DNA from: Dipodascopsis uninucleata var. uninucleata
Lineage: Eukaryota > Ascomycota > Lipomycetes > Lipomycetales > Lipomycetaceae
Direction: 5' to 3'
Length of the DNA: 64,000 nucleotides
Assembly (NCBI GenBank): GCA_030568195.1
Contig: JAJLTO010000004.1
Span: forward strand, 434,001-498,000
Positions 34,699 to 46,500 of the stretch are shown here, piece by piece (the stretch's first letter is position 1; each line of letters begins with the position of its first letter). The position numbers and the translations under genes are program-made. The notes beneath the pieces are model-generated. The model was not told where the DNA came from, did no database searches, and saw only the letters and a program-made list of their open reading frames with translations.

Positions 34699-36239
34699 TT
34701 ATAATTCAGACTCAAACGACTTCAATACACGGTCTACTTGGGATACCTTATTATAAAGATAAACGTTAGTAAAGTATAAATAATCATAGGGCCATAAAAA
34801 TTTTTTTATTAAGGTATACGAACTTACCAACTTCATGAAATTTGGATCCTTTAGGCACTCAATGATCATATTCTCTATGTTACAGTCATCTATGGTTAAG
34901 TCAGTAGTATCTTCTGCAGAATGACGTGACGTATCAGAAGAAGGCTGCTGGCTGCTAAGAGACACAGGAGTTAAAATATGATTCGACACGCGATCGAAAA
35001 GCGTATCAATATTAGAACGCTGTAGAGGACGAGTGCCGTCAATAGTAGAAGCAGGTCTAGCAGAAATAGCAGTTTGCTGGTATCTTTGAGATGCTGAGAG
35101 ATTAAGAGCAGGAGAAGAAGCGATTGCAGATCTTGACGGGGTATGTAAACTAGGAGCAGTATTTGGCGAGGAGGTATCGTCAGCTCGTGACATCATATTG
35201 ATCCTACTAAGACCATCACAACTTAAGCTAGAAGCCGTCGAAAGACGTGAGTCAGACAGCGATAATGCGGACGCCAATTTTGTGCTAATAGAGCTATTAG
35301 AAAAAGGCAACTGTGATCCTGTGCTCAAGTGCGGAGGTTGCATCGCAAGGCTTTTAGCAGAGCCCGACCCTAATGGGTTAACAGATCCCATCGCTTGGAC
35401 ATAGCCATTGCTATTTCGAGATGAGCTAGCAGCTGACTGGGAGGTTGCATGCATGCTGAGCTGCGACACAGTCGATCCTGCGGTCTGTAGATTGGAAATG
35501 CGTTGCAGCGGGCTTTCCTGAGCTTGGTACTGATTCTGTAGGATAGCCTCTTGCTGCTGATGGCTGTTGTATTGCTCTGTGGTATAGGTCATATTACTCG
35601 AGCTGGTAATATTTGCAGGAAGGGTATTAGAATAGTTTACTTTACCTTGAAATTGTGATGATCCTTGATGAGGCTTTTCACTATCTTGCTGCTGAAAGGG
35701 CTGAACTGGAGTGCCAGGTGATTCTGCTCTATTGCTAATGCTTGGAGCCTGCGACATAGATATACTTCCTGAGGCGCCCTTTATCAGGCAGTTATATCTT
35801 TGAAACTGCTGCAAGCATGCACTGAACAACTCATCACTGCCAAAGCGTAATTGGAACCTGCGAATCATCATTGAACCATTTGGAGTTCGATACATGTATT
35901 TGACGCCTATGCATGGTGACCTGACAATGACTACGAACGTTGGTTGGGTCACCATCAGCTTACGAGTCTCTGACAAATCAACATCCTCCTAAACAACGCA
36001 GTTAGTGCCCTTGCTTTGTTAAAATTTCATAAGAGATGTGACATCTAACTAACCAGTACTTCTGCTTTCCACATAACTCTTATTCTGACACTTTCGCTTG
36101 TCGTTGGATCAAACGCAATGAGTAGAGAGTCTCGGTATGGTGAGTGCGCCCATGATACTGCACTTGATGGAGAAGCAATAGGTACCGTACAGTAAGAATG
36201 CTTTTGAATAGGAAAAGAGGCAATATCCCTGACTGACAT
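34699..36239 (-). CDS. REC114: Meiotic recombination protein Rec114/Rec7
   Basis: Rec114 works with Mei4 and Mer2 on chromosome axes to activate Spo11 and start meiotic double-strand breaks. Exons 36239-36054, 35988-34828 and 34746-34699 give 464 residues (yeast 428). The N-terminal PH-like part includes FPIQKHSYCTVP, WAHSPYRDSLLIAFD and a strand-rich segment ending in FGSDELFSACLQQFQRY. A long Ser/Gln-rich disordered middle follows. The C-terminal helix (IIECLKDPNFMKLVSQVDRVL after splicing) matches the part that binds Mei4. The last intron (34747-34827) is 81 bp, a multiple of three, and has no in-frame stop, so an unspliced transcript would add 27 residues; its GTAAGT donor and TACTAAC branch site argue that it is real. 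The gene lies upstream of ataxin-10 and diverges from the next gene by 317 bp. The Rec114 call rests on overall layout and short motifs. Confidence 0.75.
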
Positions 36240-36556
36240 TGTTCAGTATGTTTTATCAATCTATAGAATACAATTTGGAATCTCTGGATATTCTTATAGA
36301 TATTTATTCGATGCCAAATATATCTGAGAGACGCGTTTCGAACGCGTCAAAAGGCTAAAGCACTTCTGAAACCCTTGCCACAATACAGGTACGTACAACC
36401 TCTCGCGATGAAATTTCGTTGGGTATGATTTCTCCATACAGGTCATTTTTGAGAATTCCCAAATACGAGCAAGCGTCCTAGACGCTGGATCGCTTTTTAG
36501 ACTTGATGCAGGAATACTAATTACGGAGTGTAGTTTCTAGTGATACGGCACCAAAA
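36240..36556. promoter_or_regulatory. Divergent promoter region of REC114 and the next gene
   Basis: This 317-bp spacer separates two opposed start codons. It includes a self-complementary ACGCGTTTCGAACGCGT stretch near 36331-36347, which holds two ACGCGT boxes, the MCB sequence bound by the G1/S factor MBF. MBF control of meiotic genes is known in fission yeast, so this placement is suggestive only. Confidence 0.45.
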
Positions 36557-38300
36557 ATGGACGGCGATGACAGGCCCAGAATATTGCGACAGCAACATCA
36601 AAGGCAGCAGCAAGCACAACAGCAGGTTTTCAATACGCCTGCATCTGTGGATAGCTCACGTCCATCTTCACCGATGTCTATGTCAACTGTTACCTTACCG
36701 GCGACACCAATGTCAGCAAGAAGATTACATCAGAGCCATAGTATGTCGTCACTGTCGCCCTCGACATCAGGCACTGGCAGCATGCTGACAGTCCCGGTGG
36801 TATTCACCCCAGGATCCAACAACACACAAGGACTATTGTCAACAGGTAATGGTGGAAGCAAATCTAATGGCAATAGGAGACTTAGTCTATCACTTAACTT
36901 AACTAAACCTCTGAGATGTACCAGTCTCCATCAATCGATTGTACCGTCATCGCCGGAGGCATCGGTTGCTAACTCTCCACGGAGCAGAGGTAATAGCATT
37001 TCTGGATCATTATCAACTAGACACGGAATTGATACTGCGCAGAGTCCTAGTGGCTCTATACCTTTTATGACACCTACTCTAGGCAACGACAGTAAAGAAA
37101 ACTCGTCTTCAGACGAAGAAGAAGCCGCAACTAAGTCTGCTTTTTCGACAGATTGCACCTCGAGAAACTTTGACAGTTCAGATAGTATGTATTGAAAATA
37201 GCCCTCGAGCATTTATAACTAATCATTAGATACTTGATCTAATAATGTGATTAGGTAGAGGATACTTTAGTTTTGTTCGATCACATTCACAGCTCAATAA
37301 GCCTATTTTGAATGATTCTACAGAAACCAATAAACCACGTCTTACAATTCCTAGCTTAAATCATGGCGATCCTTATTTGTTTCGATCCTCACCTTTTCTC
37401 TCGGCTGTTTCTAATGAGAGTTCTACAACTGGTCTAGAATCTTCCACAATTAATACTAATTCCAAAGATGCAATTCATCATGCATATAGTCCGAATTCTT
37501 CGTCTGAAAGTCCTCACCCCCCTCGAAGGGCGGTCGTATTCTCGCGCAATGGCTCTGGACCGTCTAAACCACAGACAAAGAGCTTTTTACGTATTACACG
37601 GGAATTAGCAGATGAGTTTGCTCCAGTAGAGGCAGAGATCAAGCATGAGGCGGAGGTAACAATGGCATTCCGTGATGACGCGGACGATGACGACGATTAT
37701 GAGGATGACGACGATGACGACAAGCTCTTTGGTCGTCATCCTAGTCAATCTAATCAGGATTCCTGGGAGACTTTCAAGTCTCCATTTACAGGAATACCAA
37801 GATTTCGAAATCGCTTTTTGGCGTCCTCTGGTAAATTGCTAGAATCCCCACCTCTGCATAAGCGATCCTTGTTAGACAACTTCACCGGGGGGTATCTGAG
37901 TGATAATAATAGATTTGAGGACGAAGATGACTTAAATGACACAGATGACGGTCGTCGAGATGATAGTGGCAGCAGTATAAATCTATTGAGCACCAGTGCT
38001 AACGCAAGTCCTGTTACAGGACCTATGTTTGTTCAAACTATGAAACGTGCGAGTGAAGGTTGGGAATCGCCGCTATCTACTTCCCCTATTGGCTCTGTAG
38101 GATTAGATCGTAGGCTAAAGAGACGAGGAACAGATGACAGATTCGAGCCGTACTCGTTTAAGCGGCGGGCGGTTTCTCCCGGTTTGGGTGGTAGTACTCC
38201 TCCTCCGATTGGTACACCCAGTTCTTTTGCTGCTGGTAAGAGAAGCATGAAGCAGATGCAAGACACCTATGACAGGATACAGAAAATGACTATAAATTAG
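36557..38300 (+). CDS. Ser-rich low-complexity protein, unknown function
   Basis: Two exons, 36557-37184 and 37255-38300, join in frame to 557 residues; the 70-bp intron has GTATGT and TTAG ends. I do not recognise the family with confidence. The first half is Ser/Pro/Gln-rich with repeated SP sites. The second half has two stretches that look conserved rather than random: a helical segment FLRITRELADEFAPVEAEI followed by HEAEVTMAFR and an acidic run (about 37672-37728), and a C-terminal basic motif FEPYSFKRRAVSPG, which resembles a nuclear localisation or kinase-target site. The protein is probably nuclear and phosphoregulated, by inference only. It shares a short divergent promoter with REC114. 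Confidence 0.75.
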
Positions 38301-38937
38301 ACTGGAGGAAGTTTTTGTAGGTTTTGTAACACTAAGTACTTGCTATCATTTTTTAGTACGTATAATTTAGTTGGAGTATATGGTAACAAGGTGACGGAAA
38401 CAGCGAGCGGGCAGGACTTAAGTGTAGTGAATTTATCATGCATATTTAAACGTAAGAGGTCTAATATTCAGTGCACATAACACAGTGGTATAGAGAGAAT
38501 TTGGCTCTCCAGTCAGTTTATTCAACTTTATAAGTTTACGATAATATAATATCTGTGGTTAAAATTGCTGGAGTTGATTATCCTTATATCAGATACGTAG
38601 CAATGAGAATTCGTCATTAATAGTTTGCGGTCATATTCTGTTGCCTGCGCCACATGCTCCAAATCTTGGTGGCTTGATCAGTTGGTCACCATTACAACCA
38701 TTTACAATTGCTAGATCTCCACTTCTGAATTTTATCATTCTTTGCTCTTTTAAGTCTCTTTTTTAATTTTGATAGGGTATTCTATTACTTTATATTATAC
38801 TGAATACCGAGCTCGGGTGAGATTGTGGTCACCTAAGTGCTTGTTTGTATTTCCTCAAACTCAGGCGAACTTAAGATCGGATCGGAGAGATTACTTCGCA
38901 TCCGTGACGCAATAAATATAGAATTGATCAAAACAAA
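38301..38937. other. Intergenic region upstream of SFT1
   Basis: 3' flank of the preceding gene plus the SFT1 promoter. No coding potential or structured element noticed. Confidence 0.6.
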
Positions 38938-39388
38938 ATGGCATCACAAGCGTATGATCGTGAAGCTCAGGTATGTGTCATCAGAGTAGGCCATAGTGCC
39001 CACTGAATAAAGAATGTGAATCTGAACTAACTTACTCTATTGTAATAGAACGACGGCCGTTTAAATGACCTGGCTTCGAAGCTATCGTCCTTGCGCCAAG
39101 TGACCCAGGATATTCATACTCAGGCATCTGACACTTCATTTATACAGGCATCGGTATGTTTAATATAGAAGCAATACGAAAATTATTGTATTATTTGATA
39201 TGCTACTATCTCTAACACCAAATGTCATATCATATTAGGCGGAGGCGTTTTCGAATCTGTCTACATCAATTAAGCGATCGTCTTCGCGACTAGCAAGAAG
39301 TTCTACTGTATCTCTACCAATATATAAAACAGTTTTTTTGATATTAGCAGCGGTGCTTTTCGTATATATAATATATCGATTAGTCTAG
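38938..39388 (+). CDS. SFT1: Bet1-like Golgi SNARE (Sft1)
   Basis: This small Qc-SNARE acts in traffic within and back to the Golgi. It is too finely spliced to appear as one open frame: exons 38938-38970, 39049-39153 and 39239-39388 give 95 residues, close to the 97 of yeast Sft1. Both introns have a CTAAC branch site and TAG acceptor. The protein shows the family layout: a short polar N-terminus, the SNARE helix from about residue 12 (GRLNDLASKLSSLRQVTQDI with heptad hydrophobics), the segment SIKRSSSRLARSS before the membrane, and a single C-terminal transmembrane helix (TVFLILAAVLFVYIIYRLV), with nothing after it, as expected for a tail-anchored SNARE. Bet1 itself is an alternative, but the Bet1 family is secure. 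Confidence 0.9.
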
Positions 39389-39834
39389 CAGTAAGACGAA
39401 TGAACGAATGAAAATGGTGATTTTGACACTACGTCGCTTATTTTTAAACATACTCTATACTTTTGTCTCCCTATCCCTTTTGGATGTAATTTAGTTCGAG
39501 TTTGGTTGAGGGCTATTTTTTGTAGTCTTTGTTACATAGGATTATTTAGTGCCGCATATCTATTTAGCGGTTGTAATATTCGAGTTATTAATTTCATATT
39601 CTGTTATGTCGATAATAATTCTCAATTTTCATCAATATATGCTTACATCATGAGCAGTTGGACTCGCTCAAGATTTCTGTAAAATAACTGGGCTCTACAG
39701 TTTAATCGTTTGACTGTTTGTGAAGAATCATTATAATTAGTTAAACTGATCACATGTATAAATGTTTTATGATAAAGAGGTTAATCTTAACTAGTTGATC
39801 TAGCAAGGCATCCTAAATGCTTGACAAGAGAGGT
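39389..39834. other. Convergent intergenic region SFT1 / CAP1
   Basis: AT-rich 3' flanks of two converging genes; nothing else seen. Confidence 0.6.
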
Positions 39835-41193
39835 CTACTTTGTATTTGCTCTTCCACCTCCAATGTCTTGACCAAGACGGTATGTACCAATAGACTTTCC
39901 CCATTCTATTTTAGATCTGGTGACAGGAAGCTGTCGTCGAAGGGCCTTAAAAGCACCGTCGCTGAGTCCACCAAACTCTCTGTTAACTTGTTCCTGATAA
40001 CTTCTTTCGGCACTTGCGATTGACTTGACTATCGAGCCAATGTTGGATATAGTAAAATCTGTTTTGATATCCTTTAAGGTAGTTAACCGAACGTTTCCAT
40101 CCTCATAGTAGTGAACATCGATTTCGATGGTGCCTTCTATCAGACCAGAAGACAAATTGACCTTATAGCTTGAGCGCCATCGACCGTTCCTGCGGCGAAT
40201 ATTAGCTATTATCTGCATAAAAGTATACCCCAAGAAATCAGAAAATCAGCGTACCAAAAGTTAGATGGGCTGTATTTATTGCCAACAATGACGAGAGCAA
40301 CGTCATCAGTCGAAGATTGAGGGTACACACCATAAGCTGAAGGATCTGGATAGTGTTCCGACACGTAAGCGCTCATATCTTTCGCAATTGAAGAACTAAA
40401 ATATTAAAGCAGTCATTAATAACATATTACATGCAACAGTGCATAGCTCCAAGTAATATTAAACTTACAAGTTGTCACTTAGAGATTCGTGGTCCTCCAC
40501 ATCGCTGACTTGCTGTTTTTACTGTTAGAAATCATAGCTAAAACCCGGCACTTCTCTGCGTGGTCAATTCAGTGCAATCTCAATTAGTTCTTACCAAAGA
40601 CATATAGTCAACAGAGAAACTCTTTCCAATCTCCGAGTCGAAAAATTTTCCAGGGCCGATACAGTTATACTTGCTAATAATTACCTACAGTACGAATTAA
40701 CTTGATATTCTGAGTGAACATGATAATCACACATTGATGAAATGGAATACTTACTGCCTTACTGGAAGATGGAACTCTGACAGTAGTAAACTGTGCTGTA
40801 TTGTAAACTTGAAATGCATTACCAAGTCCAGTGACGACATCATCGTCATCTTCGACAATTGCTTTGATGTCTGTTCATTCGTATGCAGATTAGTCATTGA
40901 TCAGCTTTTACTTTACTACTAATTGTATTCCCATGGATCACCAACAACAAAAGTATCGCTAGTCGACTTAACAAACCTTCATAGACATCTTTTACCTATT
41001 GAAATTAACATTAGTTAGCATATAAACCAAATTATCAATCCGATTCTCAATTATTGATTATCTGCTGCTTTCCTGCCGTTGCGGGAGGGGGCTGGTCGCC
41101 GCAAAGACTAGTTGAATGGCAGGCTCTTACCTCTCCTGGGGGGGCATCACTGAGGAATTCCGATGCAGCCTTTATTTTAGCTTGAGTTGACAT
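39835..41193 (-). CDS. CAP1: F-actin capping protein alpha subunit
   Basis: The alpha subunit pairs with the beta subunit to cap barbed ends of actin filaments, mainly at cortical actin patches. Seven exons (41193-41131, 40995-40977, 40870-40755, 40684-40595, 40512-40469, 40395-40255, 40189-39835) join in frame to 275 residues; the family is about 270. Exon 2 is only 19 nt. Signatures include an N-terminal SEFLSDAPPGE, a central SPSNFW|NGRWRSSYKVNLS, VHYYEDGNVRL and near the C-terminus FKALRRQLPVTRSKIEW then the actin-binding tail. Intron 1 has a TGCTAACTAATG branch region. It lies head-to-tail with an acidic orphan gene and works in the same actin-patch system as YSC84 elsewhere in this window. 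Identity is secure. Confidence 0.95.
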
Positions 41194-41570
41194 AGTTTCT
41201 TCTGATTGTATTATAATTTATAGTTAGATGCCAATAAATCAATCGAGATGATGTTCCCTCTCAAAAGATGGATGAGTTAGATCGTTTGATTGGGAGATGA
41301 AAGATATGAAGCTCCAGTATTGCGAGGGAAATTCCATAAAAGGTGGTCTTGATACTTAAGAATGGTCTGTAAAATATATAATACCAGGATTTTGGTCTTT
41401 CTATCTCAAAAAAAAAGTTTCACAATTATATACAGAATGTCAACTATCTATTCGTAAGAAATTTGAAGTTGATATATAAATTACATCGCGGTCATAACCT
41501 ACTTAAACTAGACTTCGGCTACCGACTCATAATGTTTACTGTCTCTTCAAGAACATTTTAACTTATGAAG
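41194..41570. promoter_or_regulatory. CAP1 promoter region
   Basis: 377 bp between the stop of the acidic orphan gene and the CAP1 start, both on the minus strand. No specific site recognised. Confidence 0.5.
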
Positions 41571-42647
41571 CTAGATAGACTGATCTAGACTATCCTCTTC
41601 AATTTCAGGAGGAAGCGGCAATGTTCGAAATAGACTATCTGAGGAAAGTGAGGGATAATGATTTCTTAAGTCTTGTAGTTCAAAATCGTCATCATCATTA
41701 TCGCCAAAATCTTCGTACTCGTATTCATCATTATTCTCGTCGAATCTCTGTAGTTGTCCCAGATATCTTCCGGTATAACTTGTTTGACTGCTACATTCAT
41801 GGTCGCCTAGGATTCTGTCTGTAGATAGCAACTGTCTTCTGTGCCTAGGAGTATATAGTTCTACCATGTATTTTTGTGAACTCGGAAGAAATGTTCCACT
41901 CAATTGTCCGTGGTCCTCTTCTACTTGTGGTTCTTGTGATCCCTGAGAACTTTTGTCATCAGATCCATCTTTATTCGCATAGACACCTACTGACGCAATG
42001 CTAGCGTTATCTTCACTGGGTTGTATTCTATTCTCCGACCAAGTATTGTGCATTTCTGAAGCATCTTCATCCAGCGACAGCGAATCATCGGCATCATAAA
42101 TTATAAGAGAAGGGCTTTCAGAATCATGAGAACTTGGTACAAAGTCAATCAGACCAAACTTCGGCTTCTCTATGTTATTAGGAGGGATCTCAATAACAGT
42201 TTTGAACCTATCCAGATCTGTGCTATGCTTTCTGCTTCCATCGAGAGTTGACCTATCATTTAGACTCGAAGCTTCATATTCAATTTGTGTGAACTTGATT
42301 ATTTTTTCACCTTTTCCTAGACTGTTCATCTTTCGCATCTGACTATTCAATATTGAACTATACTGAGAGCGTGTATGGCCCTCACTATCTGAAATCTCTG
42401 ATTGGGATACAGAGACTATTTGACTATTACCACAGTCACTCGCACTTTCATAGTAGAACAACTCTTCCTCTTCAGAATCTGACACGACAGAGCGTAATGC
42501 TGGCATTGCTTGAATACAATTATCCTGTTTTGGAAAAAGATAGCTCTCCGCAGTACCGTTATCAGTCAAATTGAAAGACCTGCATACTTCCAGGACTGGC
42601 TGTCTGACAGCCTTTGAGTTTTCCGAGCAATTAACTGTATCATACAT
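41571..42647 (-). CDS. Acidic Ser-rich protein, unknown function
   Basis: This is a single-exon open frame of 358 codons with an ATG start at 42647. I do not recognise it. It is strongly acidic and Ser-rich, with clusters such as VVSDSEEEELFYYES near residue 55 and an acidic tail (FGDNDDDDFELQDL) before a short C-terminus rich in Leu and Pro (TLPLPPEIEEDS). There is one segment with some secondary structure potential (KFTQIEYEASS). No signal peptide, membrane segment or catalytic motif is visible. A frame this long with such biased composition is very unlikely by chance in AT-rich DNA. It could be a rapidly evolving regulatory protein; the acidic blocks could be activation or histone-binding surfaces, but that is guesswork. 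Confidence 0.7.
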   Translation of the reverse strand: MYDTVNCSENSKAVRQPVLEVCRSFNLTDNGTAESYLFPKQDNCIQAMPALRSVVSDSEEEELFYYESASDCGNSQIVSVSQSEISDSEGHTRSQYSSILNSQMRKMNSLGKGEKIIKFTQIEYEASSLNDRSTLDGSRKHSTDLDRFKTVIEIPPNNIEKPKFGLIDFVPSSHDSESPSLIIYDADDSLSLDEDASEMHNTWSENRIQPSEDNASIASVGVYANKDGSDDKSSQGSQEPQVEEDHGQLSGTFLPSSQKYMVELYTPRHRRQLLSTDRILGDHECSSQTSYTGRYLGQLQRFDENNDEYEYEDFGDNDDDDFELQDLRNHYPSLSSDSLFRTLPLPPEIEEDSLDQSI

Positions 42648-43590
42648 GCTTCACGTTAAATCGCGTCCACGCGTACACTCTATTTTTTATAGTTGACCGT
42701 GGACTATTCTGATACAATCTATTATCATCTAAAGATACCAAATTGTCAGATATTCAAAGAAAGGTACTTTAAATAGACCATTTAATTTTAAAGAGCATTG
42801 CAAAAATTGCTGTCTTAGATGCTACGCGAACTTCAAATGGTGTTTACCTCCCAAGTATACTATGGTGCTATCTCATCTATAAGCCCACTATAACAGAGAA
42901 TACGTCGAATCTGCAACTTTTTACTACTGGTTTATCAACATAGATAGTTATTATTGTATATATCATATCATGTAACTTATAAAACAAATAAATAGAGCTG
43001 TTACGAAATAATTAAAGGAGTACAACTTCAGTATACATGGCGAACAGATCTGTGATCTATATGGAAAGCTTGCCAAACGACACAAATAACTACCTTGACT
43101 AAATATATTAAAAGTAAACCGTATAAATATATGGCACGCGTGTATATATCGATATAAAATAATTAGAAAGGATACATATAAAGAAAATAGAGAAAAAGCA
43201 AATACATATTTACTAGTCGAACAAATGTATGCTAAACGACGCCAATCCAATCCAATAAAGTCACAAGCCAATTAGAAATCCTAGGAACTAACGTAAGCGG
43301 AAAAGGTCGCTGTCATATGCAAATCAAAATAAATAAAAGAACCATTCGGCTTTATCACGTAATGAAATGAATAAAGGCGAATAGTGGAACATAAAACCAA
43401 ACAAATAAAAGTATTTAAATCCGTACAAGCCCATACACATCTGAAATCAATATTATACTTACATAAAAGATCACACCAATTTGATGTCTGTAAGACTACT
43501 CGGTTTATCAACAAAAAGGCGACGGAACTGAAGTAAGCATAAAGAAAAAAAATCAGAGAACGTAAAATATCAAGACCACAAAATAAATTC
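42648..43590. other. Intergenic region, no gene seen
   Basis: AT-rich DNA between the UFD4 stop and the acidic orphan start, both on the minus strand. Frames at 42963-43271 and 43281-43631 encode Phe/Ile/Tyr/Cys-rich strings typical of AT-rich DNA read by chance and were rejected. Confidence 0.6.
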
Positions 43591-46500
43591 TTAAGATAAC
43601 AAAAATGCACCAGAACCATCCTTAATAGCAACTGTCAAGCGCTCACGCAAAATTTCCTTCGTACTATAATCTGGTAACTTTAAATAGTTGGCACACGTCA
43701 TCACACTGGGTAAATAGTCATTAGGACTATAAGGCGCTTCGCTCGATTTGCACACAATAGTAAATGTGGGATTAAGAGCTTTAAATCCCCCAATCGGAAG
43801 ATTAGGACTTCCGGTAAAAAATTGTAGAAATGCTCTGCGTTCTTGCACCGTATACTCTGTCATCACTTCCAATAAATTTCGAACAGTCTTGCTATTCATC
43901 GTATAGCCATGATCTGCTTTAACTGAATCTAATAATGTCTCCATGGACCAGTCCTCTTCCACTTCACCACACAACATAACAAGCTCTTCAGGAGTGAAAG
44001 CACTCATGGAAGAGAACGGGAAAACAGAAGTGAATCCCGCACGAAATTCCCTTAACTGCTTTTCTACTCCACTCCCCAGTGTCGCATCAACAACACTTCG
44101 GATATATTGATCAACATTATGAATAGTAACTGGTATATCAGCGCCATTTTCAATGAGCTCATAATCTGGATGCCCAGGAAGAGTAAAATCAAGAGCCAAA
44201 TGATCAACATTGACACCATCAATTTCAATCTCTTCTAAGGCCCTTTCCATGATATGAGGCGGAACGGCTCCCTTTAACATTATTCGATTCTTCTCTTCAA
44301 CAAATTTCAGCAAGTGACGCAGCGAACTTTCCAGCTGCGAATCCACCAATCTAACTGAATATAAAGAGGGATTTAATAGATTCTCGTTCGCTCTGAAAAA
44401 CAGAGGATTGAATTTTATATCTAACAAGCGCGAATCTAATAGAGCCCTAGCAACGAACTGACCCAATACTTTGAATAAATGTAAAACTTTTTTTCCATAT
44501 TCGGTGTTTGCTTTTGCTTCCGACATTGGCATCGGGAAAAGACCATTTTTGGCAAACACAAATTCATCCGCAGACTCTGATGCGTTCTCGCGCCACATAT
44601 GAAGCTTCTTTTTCGAAAATTCTTTTGACGCGATTGCATAGAACTCCAACGTAGGTCCAAGACCAGTACCAACTTCATCAAAGTATTCCACTTCTATGAT
44701 GCTCTGTGATGAACCATATAGTTCCATGACCTTGATGGCACTCTGAAGGATCTGGCTACGAGAAATTCTCACTTTCTGGCGCAAAGTCTTGAACACAAAT
44801 GCTCTGTTATTGTTGTTGTCACTTCGATTCGAGTCTTGAGAAGATTTCCACCTGTTGATGGCTCTAAAATGACCGAAAGCTGTAGATTGTAAGAACAATC
44901 TTCTTGTTTCAAAAGGAAATAAAAAAGGATATTGTCGCATTAAGACATGATTCCAATCTGGTAGACAAGCACTTGCAACTATAAGAGGCTCTTCTAGCTG
45001 ACGATTAAGCTTCGAGGTCAATTTACTATTAACAAACTGATTCACTGGAATGCCAGTCAACTTAACGTTTTCATCTGCCATAATCTCATCCATGTTTGCG
45101 TCTATGTCGTTTAATATACGAAGCAATTCAAGAATTATGAAAGTAGTCTCATCGTTTTTAATAGAATCAGGAACAGTCGTCTTTTCCTCATTATCGTGAC
45201 AACCTTCATTTGAAAGTGGAGGTGACCCTGAAACCTTTCGAAACTTGATCATATGCATGGAATCCCATCCATGGCGCATAAATACCGGTTTCTCAGATCC
45301 AAATCTGTGGATACCACCGTAAATTGTCATGTCATTCGACAAGTTATGGTCCCCAATTCTGAATTCTATGTACCAGTTATCATTATTCGCCTGGAGTGCC
45401 GATGAGTATGATGGTCTTGCAGACAATGAGGAAGTTGACCGTGAAACTTCCGCAAACGACGCTATTCTACTTGAAGAGCTTGACATTCCTACTACAGGAG
45501 TTGCTATTCTAGTGCCGCCAGGAGTAAACGCGCTAGTACTCTCATTTACCGCTTCAGTATCATGAGTGTTAGACATATATTCATCAACTTGATCAAGAAA
45601 ATCGTTTCCGGAAGTTAAAACACTTCTCGATTCCTGCTCCGTATGAGTATCACTATCATCTGTTTGATCGTCGTTCGAAGGCGTGGTATCTCCAGATTTC
45701 TGTGCTGGAATCTCTGACATGTTCGGAGGAGCATCAAGCTCATTTTCTTGTGCTATATTTCCGGCGGACGAAATAGCAGGAGGAGACATTGAATTGAGAG
45801 CAGCAGATGCCGCAAAAGAAGCGAATGAAGTATAGGAATTGCCAAGAAGGCTAGATCCACTTCGACGTCCACCAGGAGTAGAGCTGCCAGCATCACCAAT
45901 TCGGATTCGTAGATAATCATCTAATGATTTAAACGTAGCCACTGCTGGAATAGATACTGCAAATATTCTATAAGGCTTCGAGATATCCATATCATCGTCA
46001 GCCACAAGTTTTAACCTGATTTGCTGAGATAATATTTCGGCAGGGTTGTCATTATCTTCAGGGGTATGCGATGTAACAACTTCAAAGTGTTCGGATCGCA
46101 CTAGGGATTCCTGAAGCTTGGATATCAAAACCATAAGAGGAGATTGAGTGCTATTTACAATATGATGCTGATCCAAAAATATATTTAAAAATGCCTTTTG
46201 CGACGCTATCCTATCCTTAGGATTGGCTGACGTCAAAAGATTCAATATAGACTTGAGAATACCAGAATTTAGCAGCTCAAAACTAGATATAGATGATAAA
46301 GTTTCAGAACTGAAATGCTTAACAAGTGCTTTCAATTTAAATTCTAGCTCATCGCCGGGCCGAATTGAAGCAGCAATCGTCTTGAGCTCATTCAAGCCAG
46401 TAACTGCCAAATTATCCGTATCGTTGGAAGATTTACAGTACTTATCCAAGAACGAAGTTGCAGACTCACTTATCCACTCCTCAGTCGTTGGTTGGCTGCT

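Noticed and set aside
43281-43631. 116-codon minus-strand frame next to the UFD4 stop
   Set aside because: It overlaps the end of UFD4 in another frame and encodes a Phe/Ser/Cys/Tyr-rich string typical of AT-rich DNA.
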